This document shows positions 10,386-22,784 of a stretch of DNA of 64,000 nt, piece after piece. Every line of letters begins with the position of its first letter. Position 1 is the first letter of the stretch. Origin of the DNA: Theodoxus fluviatilis (taxonomy: Eukaryota > Mollusca > Gastropoda > Cycloneritida > Neritidae); assembly GCA_034096865.1 (NCBI GenBank), contig JAWQFJ010001827.1, positions 210,086 to 274,085 of the forward strand. The letters run 5' to 3'. A model generated the notes under the pieces. It ran no database searches. It was not told where the DNA came from and saw only the letters and a list, made by a program, of their open reading frames with translations. Made by a program: the position numbers and the translations under genes.

Positions 10386-12172
10386 CCACGTGTGCAGTTA
10401 TCTGCAGACAACCATGCTCCTGGAGACGGGCAGTATGCCTTATGTAACCACACAGTTTGTACTCTGTTTCTCACCCTCAGGGGCACTACTTATGGCTTCT
10501 TGTGTCTTGCATTGAGGGACTGACTAGTATTTTCACTGGTGTTCGTGGGCTTCAACTGCCTTTTCTGTCCGTGGGCAATATGTAAATTTCCTTTCTTTAA
10601 GGAAAACTCATCATTTGAAGATTGGTTCCAGGAAGTATTTTCAGCAGTTGTCTGCACTTGCGCTCACCCCTGTAGAAGGAGGCTTAATGAAACTCAGCTG
10701 TCACACAAACTGTCTCTTTGTTCTTCTGAATCATATAGGTGGCTGTTGGGCATCAGCTTTGCACATTCTCTTCTCACTGTAGTGTACATGACAACATTTT
10801 TACGAGCAGATATCATCGTCAAAGGCAAAAGTTTACTTTTGAGATTGAAGCTGCACCGACGTAAAAATATCATGGTCTGGAGTTGTTGTGATAGATGGCA
10901 GTGAAAACCAGTCAGAGGATCATGTTCACTGGCTGTCTGTCAAATTTTTAATGGAGGGATAAGTATTGTTGCGTGGAATGGTCGATGTTCAACTTGAAAA
11001 GATTTTAACATATCACTTGAAGGCATCTGAATTCACACAACCAAACACATTCATATATAAGTATATTTATGTGAAAGTCATTATATTTTGACATCTTGAA
11101 TTCCAATGTCTTTTTGTTTTTGTTGACTCACATGCGAAGCAAAAGTGAGTCTATGTACTGAGCCGTGTCGTCCGTCCGGGCGTCCGGGCGTAAAAAACAT
11201 AAACGTTGGATTTTTCTCGGAGACTATTAAGTCTATCAACACCAAATGTGGCATGATGGTGTATGATGACAAGGCCTCAAAAAACATACATAGTGACTTG
11301 ACCTTGCTTCAAGGTCAAGGTCACAGGAGCCATAAATGTGGTCTCAAAAACAGTCATTTTTCACATTTTCCCAATTTTCTCCCACGTTATTGAGAATGGC
11401 GACCTTAGCTACAAGTGGTATATAGGTCAAAGCAAGCCCTATCTTTTGATACCAGTTTGGTTGACCTTGCTTCAAGGTCAAGGTCACAGGAGCTCTTCAA
11501 AGTTGGATTGTATACATATTTTGAAGTGACCTTGACCCTGAACTATGGAAGATAACTGTTTCAAACTTAATAATTATGTGGGGCACATGTTATACTTTCA
11601 TCATGAGACACATTTGGTCACATATCATCAAGGTCAAGGTCACTTTGACCCTTATGAAATGTGACCAAAATGGGGTAGTGAACCACTAAAAGTGACTATA
11701 TCTCATGGTAGAAAGTGCCAATAAGCACCATTGTGCTTCCTATGTCTTGAATTAACAGCTTTGTGTTGCATGACCTTGGATGACCTTGACCTTGGGTCAA
11801 GGTCACATGTATTTTGGTAGGAAAAATGTGTAAAGCATTTCTTTGTGTATGATGTCATTGGTAGGTTTAGTTGTTTGACCTTGACCTTGAAGGTCAAGGT
11901 CATATAAAGGTCAAGGTCATATAAAGGTCAAGGTCAAGCATGTGAGTCGTATGGGCTTTGCCCTTCTTGTTTACCATGTGATATGACTCTTGTCGCCATC
12001 AATATCGTAAGCATGTAAAGATCTTCATGATGCTACTTTTTGGAATGTTTGCAGTGATTTGTTTCCACATAGTTATTATTGGCCAGAAGTGTTGTTTTTC
12101 TGTGTATCGGAGTGCATTGTGTAGTTTCTGCTGAGCATCCTCAAGTATGTTCCTTGCTGTTTTGAAATAAAA
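10386..12172 (+). other. Probable 3' UTR and flank of the UMP-CMP kinase gene
   Basis: No coding sequence is evident after the kinase stop. An AATAAA at about 12166-12171 is followed by an A-rich stretch and is the first convincing poly(A) signal I see. If it is used, the second AAGGTCA element (11123-11972) would be transcribed inside the 3' UTR. An earlier cleavage site cannot be excluded. Confidence 0.35.
11123..11972. mobile_element. AAGGTCA-rich short element, copy 2
   Basis: This 850-bp copy of the element at 4241-5112 lies in the same orientation with the same ends and the same internal open frames. By eye I count about 14 occurrences of TCAAGGTCA or its complement. The near-identity of the two copies, 6 kb apart, points to recent insertion or recent gene conversion. 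Confidence 0.87.
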
Positions 12173-15100
12173 AGTTGGGGAAAAAAATTCAAGCAGTTTT
12201 GCTTTGGTTTGCTTTGTTTTGCTTCGAGAACCCTATAGAGTAAATGTTTGTTGCAGTCATCAAGAATATTATTTATATGAAATATTATCATGAGCTGTAA
12301 GTTTACCATCGTAATTCATAGTGGCTTTGTAGGTTGGGTTTTTTGGTGCCTTTTTTTTCAAAACCTGTTTGATCTTAAATCATCTCAGTTGATTTATGTC
12401 CATAAGAGTAGGTTGATAAGAATGTTTCTACAATGCTTGTGCTGTGATCATATGTGCCTAGTTCAGCACCAGACATGATTGAAGATTGGACAAACAGCCA
12501 TGCAACAAATGTGACTGCAAGTGATACAGTAGCAGTCTGTAAATGGAGAGCAATATTCCCTTCACATTGACTAGGAATGCTCGTCATATGAAAAGGTCAC
12601 GGCTGCCCTGTGGTAATCAAATACTCTTTGCTTTAATTTTTTCTTTCTTTTTTCATTTGTGGCTAATGTCATTTTTGTTTGCTTTTTATACCATGAATAC
12701 ATTGCAGGTCCGTGGGAGAACCAAGAACTTAACTTTGTATGCACGTGCGAGGCATTTTGTGACCCTGTCTCATTAACACCACTTATTTGAGGGACAGGAT
12801 TGTCGGGAGTTAGCCCACTACTGGTAACATCTTGTTTGTACCATAAAAGACTGAATGGCACAACCTTGGATTGCTTGTTTTGCTTTCCCTTCTGTGTGTC
12901 CCAAGTAGAGCATGAGTGCAAGCTCAGCAGCAGTTTTTGAACAGCACTCTTCCAACTGCAGGTGTTGCAATAACTCTTATTTGATCAGAATTTAGCAAAA
13001 CACCATTACATGTACATGGTCTGCAGTGGGTAAAGTCAAGTCTCTCAAGAGGAAAAGCCTACAAATCTGGGAAAAGACTTGCAGCCAATAAATGCTTCCT
13101 TGCAGCAGAGGGAGGGAGGGGACAGAGGCTGGAGCTGCTGGAGGATGAGGATGGAGAGGGCGGGTGGGGGAGGGCAGACACCGGGAAGGAGAGGGCATGA
13201 CAATAAGTAGATGGATGCAGGAAGGGGAGACAAGCAGGAGGAACGGGAAGGGATGCTGGGGGGGTTTGATGAATCAAAGAGACAACACACAAGTATTTTC
13301 TATATACAAAATGTATTCAGGATCATGATAGCAAGAACAGATCTGTGACCATAGACATGAATCTACGACTGTGCTGGCCACAACAGGTCCAACCATTTCA
13401 AACACACTAAACAGTCACACAAATACCTATCTAGGCTTAATTAATCAGTACCTATAATACTCTGAAAACTGAGGAACACAGAGGGGAAGTTGGGGAAAGA
13501 AACTTAGTCACTTCAAAACTGTTCCATTTTCAGTTGTGTATATATATTCTCTCCCCAACAATTAAAAAGTACCGTGTCCCACATGCTGAAAGCTTCCTTG
13601 TGCAAGGTCACAAGAGAACTCTAATGGAACAAAATCTCAACCTAAAGATACACATAGATACAAATATGCTGCCGAAAATTGCCTGCACGTTGCAATATTT
13701 TGTGCATTTCCCTCATGGCCTTGGCTAGAACACCGTGAAAGTCTAGCTCACCAACAACACTTGATGATCAGCTCTGTCCTAGGAGGGTACAGGCTCTGAA
13801 AAGAGCAGTTAGCACCATTACCTTTCTGTGCCGGTCGACCTGCTTATTAGATACCATCAGCCAAGTTCACCCATGACCTAGAGTGCTGCATCATGTATTG
13901 CAGCTAGGTTTACTCATTACCTGGTGTACTGAAGCATGTCTAGCCGAGTGTTTCTCATCACTATTGCTTTGTACAAAGTGTGCTGTGCCTCATGCAGTCT
14001 CTTCCTCTCAGCTTAGAGTAGTGTTCTCTTCTATCCTGCCTTCCATGAAAAACACACCATTGCACTTCTATGTCTGCCATGCCATGAAATGGACATCAAC
14101 TACAGCATACAATTCAGCAAAACTATTCAATGGGGATGACTTGGACCTGAGCGCATCATGTTGAAAAACGGTTCCTGGTTGCACATACATCATCAACTCG
14201 GTGCTGGGACGTTACTTTCCTGGGCACAATCATAATTTCCCTTGGTGAGCAATCAACAAAAGATTGAGGGTCAAGCCATTTGTAGATAGATGGAACTGAC
14301 TTGGGAAACATTCAAGTGCTAACCTACTAAGACTAGCAGCTAGAGCATGCAAAATGAGTACACAATCTCAGCAATGCTGTGCAAGATCTTCTGCACAAAG
14401 CCACACTACTTATTTGTATTCTTGTTCAGTGCAGGAATGTGCTAACACAAGCCAGAGCACTTTGGCATGTCAAGGTACAGTTTACACTCAAGGTAGGAAG
14501 ATCCCTTTAGAGATGTTTTCTCCTGATTACCTTCTTCCAATCAACTGAACTAATCATGACAGGTAGATATGATTACAAATTTATCATGCATACATTATGC
14601 AAATTACCCCTCAAAATGGCTAGCAAAGTACAGCATTTATACCATTTCTTGTACAAAATAACAATGATCAAACGTATATTAACAAAACTTTCACACATTC
14701 ATCTGCATATACAATACCTTGTCATGATTGTGGCATTTAATTGAAATTCCCCCCCACCTCCAATTATTTTTTTGTTTAGTTCAGGTGCAAACTTATGCAT
14801 ATTTATCACATAATTACATATTCTGGGTAGGTCTAGCCTCATTTCATTATACGAACTGGAAAAAAGTAAAACAATCAGCCAATGGAGAGAGTCTTAGTCA
14901 AGGTGACAGAAAAAAGAGGATGTAGTGTAATTAGCTCAGTATTCTTGTCTTGAGGATACCCACTATCAATGAACTTTCGAGAAAATGCACTGAAAAGATT
15001 ACAGCAACCTGCCACGTGCAGGTCTGAAACAAAAGCTATACATGTCACAGTGAATTGTGATTCCAATTTATCATTGGTTGATATTAGCCAGCTGTATGTG

Positions 15101-17275
15101 CCACTGAATTTTCTTCAACTGCTGCTTGTAAAAGCAATCCTGGATAGACCTATCCTCAACTCATAAAAATTATTGCCAAGGTAAACAATTATCTAATTTT
15201 GGTGCAAAGTAAGCTACATAAAAAGGCATAGGTTTTTCAGCTTTTAAAGAAACTGAGTGAAAAAACAAAGCATTGTGGCTACTGTAATATAATATTTGAA
15301 AGGAAGAAAAAGGAATAATTCATTCTAAAGGGATCTTCCTCCTTTAACCCAGATCTAACAAGTCTCCGAGTCAAAAACTCCAGCACAGATGATGTGCACA
15401 CCTTCTGCGTTGTTGCTTCCAAATCAATCCATGCACATGCTGGGTTGGAACATTCCAAGGCACACTGAAGTACAGAAAACCAGTCTGCACAGAAACCAGA
15501 TTCTACTACAAATGATGACAAGCTCCTGCAAATCTTGGTTTTGGCCAATGTTACTACTTCAGACTTGACCTGATAGGGTCAACATCTTACAAAAGACTAA
15601 CTAAAACCTGACAAAACCACTGATGTGAGCCATCTGAGAAAAGCTTAGTCGAAAGCTTTCTCCAGTTTCCTACGGCATTCCCCAACAGTCCCAAAATGAA
15701 TGCTAAAGTAAATCAGCCTTCCACACACACAGCGACCCAGTCCACCGGGACCTCTTTTTTAATCTTTCTTCCAGTACCATCCTATCACAATGGATGCTTC
15801 TTTGAACAAGAAGCTCCTCCATCACCTGTAACATCAACAACAGGAATAAAGAGTTGGGGAAAGACTGAATCAACATCTTCTGTAGGAAAATAGAATTGAA
15901 AGCTATTTACAAGAATGACCCACACCTTGCTGTCAACAGACATCTTATCAGCAAAGTGTGGACAAGGAACCACATTGCAAGAGGCAATGAGGACATTTCT
16001 GCTGCTGCAAGGTGGGACAAAATCTGTCCCATAAACAATGGAACATTGTCATGAGATTGAACATCAAGCACGGGTGTCACCCGACTCCAAATGCAAAATA
16101 AACTTTTGACAAGTACTTGCATTCAAGTACTTTTTCAAATGATCATATGTACAAAGTGAGTGATCACATGATAATAAATGGCGACTAGCATCTGAACTGT
16201 TTGACTTGGACTAGAAGCTTCATGGCTGTATGGGGCCGTTTGAATAAATAAGCTGTGCCAGAAGGACAACCAATACAAACACAGACTAGCACCCTCACTG
16301 CCAGACATGCAGCAGATGCAGATGCCACAAGCCCACCCAAGTTCTGAGACTGCATCACACAGCTCACTTTCAAAGTGAATTTTAACATGGCACAGTTCTC
16401 ATGTCATAGGTTCCTCTTACACTGAGCCCCATAGGCTCATCAGAAATCTGCAAGTGGTTCAGTTTTCAGCACATCAATGAGACAGCAGCAGCAGCAATGT
16501 GTTCATGCCTGTTTGCAAGTGAGGTTACAGGCAGTGCAACATCAGGGACGGGGGATCCCACAATAAAAATCATTGGTCACATCAGTGGTCTTGGTATATT
16601 ATACTATAGTATAGGCCTATATGAACATTGAACATTGTTCCCATCATCACACCTTTCAAAGGAAGGCAGCCTGCCACAAACATGAGTTTCATAAATAAGA
16701 AATCCAGTCAAAATTCACATTTTTCAGTTTAGTGAAAAATATTCAGTGTACAGTTCAAATTTGGTTAAGATTTTGTTTTTCATACCATGGAAGATATTTT
16801 GGAAAAAACATTTAACACAAGTATAAATAAGAAAATTTTCTTTCTTTCATATGATTACTTAACAAGTTACCAACACATCATTCAATTTTTTTGGGGTAAT
16901 AATTATGGACATTGATCTTATATTCACCAATTGATAAAATGTAAATTACTTAATTAATAACACATGCAGTTTTCTAATTCAAGAACTCATAATCTGTTAC
17001 AAATCAGCCTTTCTCCGACATCAAAGATTTATGTAATCAGCACTCAAATATGATGGGGGATAAGGGCAAAAAGCCAGTTGGACATGCATGATGTAATCAA
17101 CGCTGGCAAGGAAATATGATAAAAAAGGATACATGATAAGTATGATGGAAGCAGTGTACAAAACCCTCTCACTGCTGCATGCACGCAGTGCACCAAAACT
17201 ACACTTTAGTTAAAAATGACATGAAATTAAGTTGATTTTTAACAAAGGAGAAGAAGAAAAAGAAGAGATTAGGAG

Positions 17276-17312
<37 letters not shown>

Positions 17313-17748
17313 ATATGCTCATAAATAATATAATAGATGGGTAACTGCTACTGTACCTGGTAAAATTCATACCAGGAACCAGCAACATTCTGGGTTTCAT
17401 CTTACTTGTTCAGAGACACAAGCTAGATGTGGTCATGAATAAACCCTCATGCAAGTTTATTTACTAGTGAGGAGCATCCATCATAACCTATGTACCTCGC
17501 AACATTTATCAAAGGTTAGGAAGCACCTTTATGGCTGATTTACCGCATCGTCTGTCTGCAAGAGAGCCCAACTTTTGCATCAGCTGGAATCAGTTGGTAT
17601 GAATTTGGGTGGTAAATTCAGATGGAAACATTCACAGGAATCTGTATTCAAAGTATTTCATATCAAATTACATGTTGCCTTTGTCTTAACATACGAAGCT
17701 TGACATGACGATCGAAGACCTCACCAATCAGGTGCTTACTGCCCGGAA

Positions 17749-17785
<37 letters not shown>

Positions 17786-18790
17786 TCACACTATCCACTC
17801 TGAAAATAATGTGAAAATAATGAAGACAAGTTTTCCAATCTGAAATCAAGGAAGATATGAGTCTGATAATGGTAATACAAAAATTGTTACCATTTTTTTA
17901 AAAAGCTTTGAAGGATGGAGTGATCCTATCCTCCTCTTTATCTCATCACTCATGAATAGAGAAGGCATTCACAAATCAATAATGCAATGGATTCCCCTTT
18001 CCAAATGTATAAAATTCAGATCTCCAACCTGCCAGAGGAAATAAAGAGGACTTGTGAGTGACTTGTAACTATCATTACTCTGGCTTGATCACTTCTTGAT
18101 CTATTCCAATTTCCAGCCTATGCTTATATGGCTGGTGACGTACATGTCAATTTATGACAGGTCACAATAGTTTTACAAATGTATGGCAAGCTTTTTCCCC
18201 AACACCCTTTTACCATTATAAAATAAATCATTTCGTTTGACAAAATTTATTTATAAAAAATTTCAAACACAAAATCTCCTAAAGATAATGCTTCGTTTCA
18301 AACAAAAAATACATCATTATAAAACCTTTGTTTCACACTTGAAAACCAACGAAAGAAAACTAGAAAAAAGGAGTAAAAAAACAAACACAAACCCAACAAG
18401 TCTTCTTAGAATAAGTTTCATGTGATTATGGGAAATGAACGCTGTCTGAAACTCACATGACATTTAAGAATAAAACAGAAATGGAAGGGGATCTTTCCCA
18501 GCTGAGTGCTGAAATGTTTACACAGCAAACATCCTGGAGGATGACAATGGAGGAACTCAATATCACAAACAAGGGTCCCTGTGGCAACCTAGAGGTCTGG
18601 GCATCCTACAGTGTGGCTGCACCAGCCTTTTTGTCCTGCAGTACCTTTTCTTCCTGGCTATTTATGCCATGCTGTGATCATAACCCTCAAAGTCAAATCA
18701 TGAGAGTAAATGGCAAACACACACAATCCCGGACTCTAGAAAGTAGAAATAAAAACCTGCACCTCTCAGAGAACATAAAATCCTGCACTT

Positions 18791-18871
<81 letters not shown>

Positions 18872-19933
18872 GGCTGCAAGACTTGGCTTGGAAATTAGTA
18901 TAGGGGAAGAAGCATACCTGGGCACAACAACAATCTAAGGGAACAAACTTGGCCTGAGCATGTGGGAGCCAAGGGAGGTAATGCTTGGCATTCACCTGCC
19001 AGGAGCTGACAGCTTTCTCCTTCTCCACAGCTATTCTATAGACAATTTTCACAGAAAGCTACCAGGCACCACCAAATTGGTGTAAGTTGCATGCAAATTA
19101 AGTAGCTAGAAACTCCCACAGAGCGAAGCAGCAGACGGTCTTCAGAGGATGAGCCCCCGTCGCCGAGTGTTTCGGCCTTATAATCTTATTATTATTATAT
19201 TAACTTATAATAGATACAAATAAAATAAAAGTAAATTCTAATCGCAAAGAAAGGACCCTGGATGCTCAAATGGCCAAGAAGGCATGGCAAACCTGTCAAT
19301 ATTAGACAAGCATCAAATACAGGATTTTCAAGGTTCATGAAACTTTGGTGGAGGAAAATTGGTTCAGATGAATTTGTAACTTTTTTTGGTGGCTAATTGA
19401 TCAATATGCAGATAATTACTGCTATACATTAACTTGAACAGACACTGAATAAAATGATGTAATCTTGACATTTTCTTTTCCTCATGCCAGCCTTGATGAC
19501 AAAGCAGTCCAAACACATCCAAAAGCAACTGAATCGACTCATTGTTGTAGTCTAATGCTAGGAGATGCAACTTAGCAGATCAATAGAAGATTATAGCCAA
19601 GTTTAGGTTTTAATCCATAGATCTCCCCCACACTGAAGTGTGAACATAGTGACAGCAGATTAATTACAGGTAAAGAAGTGAGAAAATAGATTAAGGTTAC
19701 TTTGATTGGGGGAAGGGGGGGGGGGGGTTGGTTGGGGGGGGGGGGGGGGGGGGGTTTACAGTTGGGAAAATGGGGAAAATGTAACATTTGATGTCATGCC
19801 TGAATCAATGATTCTGCCATGATTGCAAGTTGAATTTTCTCAGTCACTGAGGGATGAAAGTATTCTAAATTTTCAGTTCCAGCATGATTTTTACAAACAA
19901 TTCTTGTGCCAGCGCTTGCTTTCAATGATTCAG

Positions 19934-19979
<46 letters not shown>

Positions 19980-20509
19980 AAAATAAAAATGCCTTCTTGC
20001 TGTGAATGGCAGAACAGGTTAATCCCCACAGAGGATACTTGCCCTCCACAGTACAAGTTGATGATTGAAGTCCTCCACTTATTCACGGGGGAAGTGAAAA
20101 GATAAACTGCTGTGAATGGCAAAACAGGTTCATTCCCCCAGAGGAGGCTTGTCCTTCACAGTCCATGGTGCCAATCGTGTCCTTCACTTCTTGAGAGACA
20201 TCTGTCCTGCGAGTTAGTTCCAAGAGCACATTTGCACAAAATTCCACACATTCACACAGACACAAGAAGCATTTCATTTCCTTCACTTCCTCAGAGAGCA
20301 ATGCACACTGGGCGCACTGTTGACAAAGTCCACATGGACCATAACTTGGATTGGGTTACTCAATACATGATTTTCCATTCCCGAGTTTCCTCTCAGAATG
20401 TTTCACTTTCACGGTCATATCTGCGCAACATGTCCTCAGCAATCTAGTCTTTTCGGAATTACTTCTGTGCACAGCATGACCTACCATCCAGGTGGTATCC
20501 TTGAGATTC
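12173..20509. other. 8.3 kb without a recognisable gene
   Basis: No open frame here exceeds about 140 codons, and none shows a domain I recognise. There are short microsatellites: CT/CA at 17276-17311 and 17748-17786, GA at 18797-18867, G-runs at 19710-19755 and GT at 19936-19976. A diverged duplication of about 50 bp occurs at 20000-20051 and 20110-20161. Part of the stretch may be 3' UTR of the - strand gene ending at 20510, but no poly(A) site decides it. Confidence 0.5.
18797..18867. repeat. (GA)n microsatellite
   Basis: About 70 bp of uninterrupted GA dinucleotides lie in the gene-poor region left of the - strand gene. Confidence 0.98.
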
Positions 20510-22570
20510 TTACAATTGGTTTTCCTTGATGATCCCATTGAGAAGATCCTCCAGGTATTGAAAGTTGGCATTGGTAAAGAGGTGCTGTGCAATCTTCCCT
20601 CGCCCCACCCTCTCCATGATAAAGCCCATTCCTCTGCACAGCAAGGTAAGGCGATGCCTGGGCTCATAAGCAACCATCACCACTGCTTGTAGGTCAGCCT
20701 TGTCCACTCCAAGAGAGAGACTTTCCATCTGCATGGAAAATTCACCCTGACTTCCATACTCTACCTCTCTAAGGACATTGTAAAATTGGCATGTCCCAGG
20801 TAGCATATTGACAGGTGCATCCAGGAAGTGGTTCATCACTTGAATGACCTTTGCTTCCACCCTGTCAAACTCCAAAGTTTGTTCAATGAAGGCATCAAGG
20901 TCCACATTGCATGAGCTCACATCATGGAAACCCTGACCATGATCGCTGCTGCATGGGGTCTGACTTTGGCTCACTCTCCTTCCCTTGCTGACACTTTGTT
21001 TTCCTTTCTTCCTCCTCTTGGTTTGAGCTCTTGGACTGAAGGTCTTGTCCATGGCATCAGACAAGTCACTGGCATGTTCATCATCCGAGTAGAATTCAAT
21101 ATAACTTTTGCGTTTCTTTCCTCGAGCACACCTTGTCTTCAGGGGAGAGTATGACAGGCTACTCTGAGATGTCACTTGAGCAGTTTTCTGTGGCTCTTCA
21201 CTTTTGGCTGGTGAACATGGTCTCTCCTGAGACTCAGATGCACCCTCAGCAGATCTCTCACTGGAATTAGAAGTAGGCAAGGCAAACAGAGCACGAGACA
21301 GCTCAGGAGATGCTGTCACACCAACCATCATCTCTTCAGGAGTCAACTCTGGTAGCTCCTCTGCTAACGACAAAGTCTCCTCATCCTTGACATATGCAAA
21401 GTGTGTTGATGCATTGCTGTGAAAAGGAGTTAACTGTGGGAGATCGTCACTGCCAGAGTCCTGCAAGCAACAAGCAGACACAACAAGTTGTGGTGAGTGG
21501 ATACTGGCATCATTGGTCCTTGCAACTGTCAACAGGGAACCACCTTTGCTGTGGCTGAGGGAGACATCCCCCGGCGCATTGTCCTCGGCAATATCCACTG
21601 CCTGGATGGAGAGCTCTGGGATGGCCCTGGGAGATGGTGATTCCAGAATGGGTGGGCTGTCTGGGTCTGACAGTGATGGCTCTTGGCAGTCCCCACTGAA
21701 AACATCAGCAACCCGCACATTGCCGACTTCACTGCTCACACTTCTGGGTTCTTGTGGACTAAGCATGGGGCGACTGGATTCACCTTCCAAACTAGACATG
21801 TCACAGCTTTCTCGAAGTGTAAATCCAGGTGAATGCTCTCCATCGAGACCTTGGCCTTTGCAAAACACTAAGTTGTTGTTGCATGGCTGTGGGTCTCCAT
21901 CCACTGGGGAACCATCAATTGCTGCATCTGACAGCCCATAGTCCGAGGTGCTGGGAGAAGGCTCCGACACATTTTCAGGACTGTGTCCGGCAACACCGTT
22001 GTGATCCACAATCACTGTGAGAGATGGTTTGACATCACTGGCTTCTGACAAATGTACTCCCTGAATAGTTTGCACATTGGAATCACAATTGGCTCTCAGC
22101 ATGGACAGTCTGCAGTATTTGGGGCTACATACATTTTCCAGCGTTCTGCAGAGAGTAGGGTCTGTGACAGCATTGCTACTCTTCAACACTGGCATGGAGC
22201 ACAGACTGAAAGAATCTGGGGAAGACTCTTCCTTATCCAGAGGAATTTGTGGCACAAGAGTTGGCATCTCCTTGTCAACTGGGCTACCAGGGTTCGAGTC
22301 AGGCTTGGAAGGGATGTGCTGAGATTCCATATCATGAGATGTCAATGGATCATTTTCCGTTATTTCCCAATCTGGAAGTTCCTCCATGATAACCTTGTCA
22401 TTGGCAGAGTCTTGATGCAGTGAAGAGGAAACAGGGGCTGGAAGCATGCCCTTATTCTCAATACCGTTAAAGTCACAAAGTTCACTCTTTTTAGGATATT
22501 TCATGTCGGGGATTATAGGAAATAACTCATCTGGAGGCTGGAGGTTTTGGCCTTTCATTTTTCCATCCAT
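20510..22570 (-). CDS. Unrecognised acidic, probably nuclear protein, about 686 aa
   Basis: A single long open frame runs on the - strand. The first ATG in good context (gccATGG, 22570-22568) gives MDGKMKGQNLQPPDEL. The frame extends a few codons upstream to a stop near 22610, without another ATG. The first 470 residues are acidic and rich in Ser, Pro, Glu and Asp, so probably disordered. Two basic clusters (GKKRKSY and TKRRKKGKQ) at about residues 490-540 look like nuclear localisation signals. The last 125 residues (from NVDLDAFIEQTLEFD to LLNGIIKENQL) are balanced in composition, apparently helical, and probably the only folded domain. I do not recognise the family. It is divergently paired with COA7. 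The length and lack of repeats make it a confident gene. Confidence 0.82.
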   Translation of the reverse strand: MDGKMKGQNLQPPDELFPIIPDMKYPKKSELCDFNGIENKGMLPAPVSSSLHQDSANDKVIMEELPDWEITENDPLTSHDMESQHIPSKPDSNPGSPVDKEMPTLVPQIPLDKEESSPDSFSLCSMPVLKSSNAVTDPTLCRTLENVCSPKYCRLSMLRANCDSNVQTIQGVHLSEASDVKPSLTVIVDHNGVAGHSPENVSEPSPSTSDYGLSDAAIDGSPVDGDPQPCNNNLVFCKGQGLDGEHSPGFTLRESCDMSSLEGESSRPMLSPQEPRSVSSEVGNVRVADVFSGDCQEPSLSDPDSPPILESPSPRAIPELSIQAVDIAEDNAPGDVSLSHSKGGSLLTVARTNDASIHSPQLVVSACCLQDSGSDDLPQLTPFHSNASTHFAYVKDEETLSLAEELPELTPEEMMVGVTASPELSRALFALPTSNSSERSAEGASESQERPCSPAKSEEPQKTAQVTSQSSLSYSPLKTRCARGKKRKSYIEFYSDDEHASDLSDAMDKTFSPRAQTKRRKKGKQSVSKGRRVSQSQTPCSSDHGQGFHDVSSCNVDLDAFIEQTLEFDRVEAKVIQVMNHFLDAPVNMLPGTCQFYNVLREVEYGSQGEFSMQMESLSLGVDKADLQAVVMVAYEPRHRLTLLCRGMGFIMERVGRGKIAQHLFTNANFQYLEDLLNGIIKENQL

Positions 22571-22784
22571 GGCACTCCACACTCCACTGCAGTGTATTTT
22601 GTATGGAGTCTAGCTCTATTGATGACTGAGATGGAAGTAGCTTTGCAATATTCTGTCCAGTCAAGTAACAACACCACAGTGATGTCGTCCACCATGTAAG
22701 TAGGACTAATTGAAGCCAACACTTGAAGGAAGTCAAGCAGCTCAACCGTGGCTACTACTGTCAAGGCTGGAAATCATCAGTGGT
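22571..22784 (-). other. 5' UTR part of the second exon of the - strand gene
   Basis: On the - strand an acceptor (tttttgttttgcag) ends at 22785 and the exon begins ACCACTGATG at 22784. Stops occur in all three frames before the long ORF, so this part looks untranslated. A 46-codon upstream frame starting MVDDITVVLLLDW overlaps the main start and may act as an upstream ORF. Its composition is protein-like, so a frameshift in the assembly joining it to the main frame is the alternative. Confidence 0.5.

Noticed and set aside
18457..18870. 137-codon + strand frame ending in Arg/Glu repeats
   Set aside because: About a third is the GA microsatellite. The rest shows no domain, no splice context and no support beyond being open.
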